A stretch of DNA of 64,000 nt, taken from NCBI GenBank assembly GCA_025363655.1, contig JANYDK010000115.1, positions 36,932 to 100,931 of the forward strand. The letters run 5' to 3'. The stretch is from Deltaproteobacteria bacterium. Its GTDB lineage: Bacteria > Myxococcota_A > Polyangia > Polyangiales > JADJMO01. Position numbers and translations under genes: made by a program. Each line of letters opens with the position of its first letter. The first letter of the stretch is position 1. The notes under the pieces were generated by a model. The model was given only the letters and a program-made list of their open reading frames with translations, did no database searches and was not told the DNA's origin. Of this stretch, positions 61,333-64,000 are shown piece by piece.

Positions 61333-61950
61333 ATGAAGCTCACCGATTCGGTGCCGACGCTCGCGATCCCTTCGGGGGCCCGCTCGGCGGTGACGTTCGA
61401 TCTTTCGCGGGGTCATGTGCGCCTCAGCCAAGGAGACAGCGGCCGCGCGGTGGTGGTTCCGGCACCGGCGCTGGTGGCACTCGCCAAGGCCGCCGGACCG
61501 GCCGCGACGACGGCGCTCGGAAACGCCATCGGCCTCGAGCTCGGCGGGAGGCTGCGCACGAGGCTCGCCGGCATCGATGGCATACGCGCACGTACGGTCG
61601 AGGTGATGGCGACCGAGTTGGCGACGGAGCTCGCGGTGGTCGGGCTCGGCACGCTTTCGCTCGAGCGTTGGGGTCGCGCGCTGGTGCTCGTGGTCGACGA
61701 TGCGCCCGACGAGAGCGACGAGCTGCTCGCGGCGGTGCTCGGAACGACGCTCGCGGAAGCCTCGGGCAGCCCCCTTGGAGCACGCAAGCTGGCCCGCGAA
61801 GGACGCACGCTGCGGCTCCTCGTCGCCGGCGCGCCTGCGCTCGCACGCCTCGAAACGTGCCTCGCCGAAGGTGTCTCCTGGGGAGACGCGCTCACCCGCC
61901 TGCACGCGCCCGAAGCCACCGCGACGACCGCGACGACGGGGGCCGCGTGA
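61333..61950 (+). CDS. conserved-looking protein of unknown function
   Basis: The 205-residue product is a soluble, alanine- and leucine-rich protein without signal peptide or membrane segment. A central helix pair (about residues 50-80, LGNAIGLELGGRLRTRL) and a later all-hydrophobic strand (ALVLVVDDAP) give it the look of a small alpha/beta protein. No family was recognised. The next gene's GTG start overlaps its stop in a GTGA, so the two are coupled. Only 17 bases separate it from the divergent upstream gene, leaving almost no room for a separate promoter. Confidence 0.75.
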   Translation: MKLTDSVPTLAIPSGARSAVTFDLSRGHVRLSQGDSGRAVVVPAPALVALAKAAGPAATTALGNAIGLELGGRLRTRLAGIDGIRARTVEVMATELATELAVVGLGTLSLERWGRALVLVVDDAPDESDELLAAVLGTTLAEASGSPLGARKLAREGRTLRLLVAGAPALARLETCLAEGVSWGDALTRLHAPEATATTATTGAA

Positions 61951-63356
61951 GCGAGCACGTCGAGCCGAGCAAAGGCCAGAGACGCGAGAAGCTCGTGGCG
62001 CTCCTCGAACGCATCCGTCAGCGTGCCGCCGAACCGCGCCCGGCGAAGCTCCACGTCGCGATGCCGATGCCGAGCGTCCACTCGGCAGTCACCGTACCTC
62101 ACTCCTACTCTTCCTCGGAACCGGAGACGGAGCACGAGAACGAGAAGGTGCGGATGGTGATCGAGCCGTTCGCCAAGGTCTCGGGGAGAGAAGCCTTCCT
62201 CCCGCAGGTCTCGGCGCCGCGGGTCGAACCGCGGGTGGACGAGGGTTGGTCCGAGCCTCCGCCGGCCGCGTCCGACGTCGAAGTCGCTGAAGGTGCTGAA
62301 GACCACGAGGAGCCGATCGCTCTCACGCGCGGACGTCCTTCCGCGCTGATGCCGGCCGTCGTCCTGCCTTCGCCTCCGCCACCGCCGGCCCAGACCGAGG
62401 AGCTGTCGGCCGAGAGCGGCGAGTTCGCGGTCGCCGAAATGCCACTCGAGCTCGAGGAGCTCGGCCCCGCCGACGAGATCGAGGACGGCGAGAGCGTCGT
62501 CGAGATTCACATCGGCACGCCCGCCGAAGAGCGCGCGCGCGATGCAGCGATCGCCGCAGAAAACAGCCCTGAAGACGAAATCGCGGCGCGCATGGAGAGC
62601 GATCGCGTCGAGAAGCGCGACTCGCAACCGCCCGAGTCCGGTCGTGAGTTGGTCGGCGCGCCGCACGAGAGCGCCCGCCTGCGCGTGGCCAGCGACGTCC
62701 CGCGCGCTGCCGATCCCCTTGCATCGGTGCGTGACAGCGGCGCGGTCAGCGACGTCCAAGAGCTCGAGTCGATCGAGCTCGAAGATGCGCCGCCGTCGTT
62801 CCACGAGCCGCCGCCGCGCTCGCCGCGCGTGCCTTCGTCGGTGAAGCCGCCGTCCGGGCCGCCGCCGCACATCCCCGACGAGCTCGCAGAGCCGCCGGTG
62901 TCGATTCGCCTGTCGTCCTCCTCTTCCGATCGCATCGTCGCGCCGCCGGACGCACCGCCGCCGACGCCTCCGGTGATCGCCGAGAGCGCGATCGCGTCCA
63001 TGAGCGCGCACGCCGAAATCGAGCTCGCCCCGCCGACGGCGCGCCCCGGGAGCGATCGGCCGATCGCGATGGTTCCGAGCATTCCGAGCGTTTCGAGCGT
63101 CACCGAGCTCGCGCCGCCGGTCGCCGCCGAGGTGGTGAACACTGCCGTCGAGATCGCGAAGACGCCGGTGGCCGTCGCGGTCGCCTTCGCGGGCGCGCAC
63201 GAGCACCTCGAACGCGTCACCGTCGGCATCGAAGGCGTCGTCATTCGCCCTGAGATCACGCCTACCGACGTCGCGGCGATTCTCGGGGCGGTGCGCGATC
63301 CGTCCCCTGCCAGCTTCGGCGCGCTCGTCGATGCGGCGCTCTCGCTCGGAAGCTGA
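61947..63356 (+). CDS. largely disordered acidic/proline-rich protein
   Basis: The 469-residue product has a basic helical N terminus (GQRREKLVALLERIRQR, residues 9-25), then about 350 residues rich in Pro, Glu, Ser and Ala with almost no predicted structure, and a C-terminal region of about 70 residues with VAVAFAGAHEHLERVTVG and VVIRPEITPTDVAAILGAV that may fold. No family was recognised. The GTG start overlaps the stop of the upstream gene. Its composition suggests a scaffold or linker that brings partners together, possibly the product of the coupled gene; this is inference only. Confidence 0.75.
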   Translation: MSEHVEPSKGQRREKLVALLERIRQRAAEPRPAKLHVAMPMPSVHSAVTVPHSYSSSEPETEHENEKVRMVIEPFAKVSGREAFLPQVSAPRVEPRVDEGWSEPPPAASDVEVAEGAEDHEEPIALTRGRPSALMPAVVLPSPPPPPAQTEELSAESGEFAVAEMPLELEELGPADEIEDGESVVEIHIGTPAEERARDAAIAAENSPEDEIAARMESDRVEKRDSQPPESGRELVGAPHESARLRVASDVPRAADPLASVRDSGAVSDVQELESIELEDAPPSFHEPPPRSPRVPSSVKPPSGPPPHIPDELAEPPVSIRLSSSSSDRIVAPPDAPPPTPPVIAESAIASMSAHAEIELAPPTARPGSDRPIAMVPSIPSVSSVTELAPPVAAEVVNTAVEIAKTPVAVAVAFAGAHEHLERVTVGIEGVVIRPEITPTDVAAILGAVRDPSPASFGALVDAALSLGS

Positions 63357-63386
63357 TCGCGAGTCGAGTCACGTCACAGCGCCAGC

Positions 63387-64000
63387 TCACGGCGGCAGCG
63401 GCACCTTCGCGAGATCTTCGTCGCTGAGGTACGGCGGGCCGTGACCGATGGCGCGGACGTTGGCCTCGAGCTGCGCCGCGGTGCGCACGCCGACCACGGT
63501 CGACGAGACGAGCGCGTTGGCGAGCACCCAGCGAAGGGCGACGGCGCGAAGCGTATGCACCTCGCCACGTACGAGCGGCCGTAGCGCGACGACCGCCTGC
63601 AGCCGCGCGCGCAAATCGGTCGACGTCCAACGATCGCGGCGGTGATCGCCCTCGGGAAACGTCTTGTCGACCGGCCAGGTGCCGCAGAGGAGACCGTAGG
63701 CGAGCGGCGAGCGCGCGAGCACCCCGACCTTGGCTTCGGCGATCTCTCCGCTGGCCTCGTGCAGGTCGCGTTGGAGGAAGATGTTGTAGGCGAGCTGAAC
63801 GACTTTCGCGCCGCGCTCGACGGCTGCGTGCACCACCTCGGGCTCACCACAGGCGACGCCCCAATGGCCGATGACGCCCTCTTTTTGCAGCTCGGCCATC
63901 GTCTCGGTGGCCTCGCCGCGGAGCACGGTCGCCGCGGTCGGGTGATGCAAGAGATAGAGGTCGGGCTTGCGGCGCAGGCGTTCGGCCGAGCGCTCGGCCG
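63387..64000 (-). CDS. aldo/keto reductase, cut off by the window edge
   Basis: The frame enters the window at 64000 and the 5' part lies outside it, so only about 204 C-terminal residues are seen. They contain DLYLLHHP, ELQKEGVIGHWGVACGEPEVV, VVQLAYNIFLQRD, LARSPLAYGLLCGT, and the late RWVLANALVSSTVVGVRTAAQLEAN, which match barrel strands 4-8 of the aldo/keto reductase fold with the NADPH-binding end. The catalytic Tyr and Asp are upstream of the window. The internal TTG at 63950 is not the real start, since matching sequence continues past it to the window edge. Confidence 0.9.
   Translation of the reverse strand, partial: AERSAERLRRKPDLYLLHHPTAATVLRGEATETMAELQKEGVIGHWGVACGEPEVVHAAVERGAKVVQLAYNIFLQRDLHEASGEIAEAKVGVLARSPLAYGLLCGTWPVDKTFPEGDHRRDRWTSTDLRARLQAVVALRPLVRGEVHTLRAVALRWVLANALVSSTVVGVRTAAQLEANVRAIGHGPPYLSDEDLAKVPLPP

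Overview
The window reads as chromosomal DNA of a high-G+C Gram-negative bacterium of the Myxococcota, probably of the Polyangia/Polyangiales type. The reasons are the strongly G/C-biased third codon positions throughout, more than a dozen lipobox-bearing lipoproteins, two large kelch-type proteins that end in the MYXO-CTERM sorting tail (a Cys-Gly-Cys patch, a hydrophobic segment and an Arg-rich end), an RCC1-repeat lipoprotein with an expanded cysteine-rich region, tandem FadL-like porins, and Asp/Thr-rich low-complexity linkers behind lipoprotein signal peptides. No rRNA, tRNA, insertion sequence, phage gene or CRISPR array was recognised. Coding density is very high and many neighbouring genes share ATGA, GTGA or TGATG overlaps.

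Layout. 1-7.7 kb: surface polysaccharide genes (a WbsX-like protein, dTDP-4-dehydrorhamnose reductase, two family-4-like glycosyltransferases) around a minus-strand operon that also carries a lipoprotein, the site-2 protease RseP and a beta-barrel protein. 7.7-13.8 kb: a membrane protein, an ECF-type sigma factor, homoserine dehydrogenase, a DUF374 acyltransferase-like protein, a polytopic membrane protein and the fused NAD(P)HX repair enzyme. 13.8-21.9 kb: exported proteins (YncE-like propeller fused to a phosphoesterase, formylglycine-generating-enzyme-like lipoprotein, small lipoproteins, barrel protein), a small self-contained transcription unit, a SprT-like metallopeptidase and a HAD phosphatase. 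21.9-25.1 kb: a thioredoxin-like ferredoxin coupled to a NUDIX hydrolase, SurE, a cold-shock protein and phosphatidylserine synthase. 25.1-30.7 kb: the first kelch/MYXO-CTERM protein and a coupled GMC oxidoreductase/epimerase pair. 30.8-40.4 kb: acetyl-CoA synthetase, an SGNH lipoprotein with a lipobox-bearing methyltransferase, a MerR regulator beside an enoyl-CoA hydratase, a VOC protein, a methyltransferase, CcmB, a 2-oxo-acid dehydrogenase E2 and a lone receiver domain. 40.4-48.9 kb: two coupled lipoproteins, a coupled FadL-FadL-lipoprotein trio, a zinc-ribbon membrane protein and an abundant-looking lipoprotein whose transcript ends in a strong terminator. 48.9-64 kb: the RCC1/Cys-repeat lipoprotein, a small membrane protein, a TPR-like periplasmic protein, an HpnA-like epimerase, the second kelch/MYXO-CTERM protein coupled to a subtilisin-like protease, a secreted protein facing it, a coupled pair of unknowns and a truncated aldo/keto reductase.

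The common theme is the cell envelope: roughly half of the genes encode exported, lipid-anchored or outer-membrane proteins, and the genes of unknown function are concentrated in that group. The most interesting items are the duplicated kelch/MYXO-CTERM proteins (each with a lipobox as well), the coupled kelch-subtilisin pair, the small gene at 16.9 kb with its own promoter and terminator, the structured 3' end after the 47.5-48.8 kb lipoprotein gene, and the repeated Thr-Met-x-Gly peptides in the zinc-ribbon protein. All function calls come from reading motifs by eye; no database search was possible.
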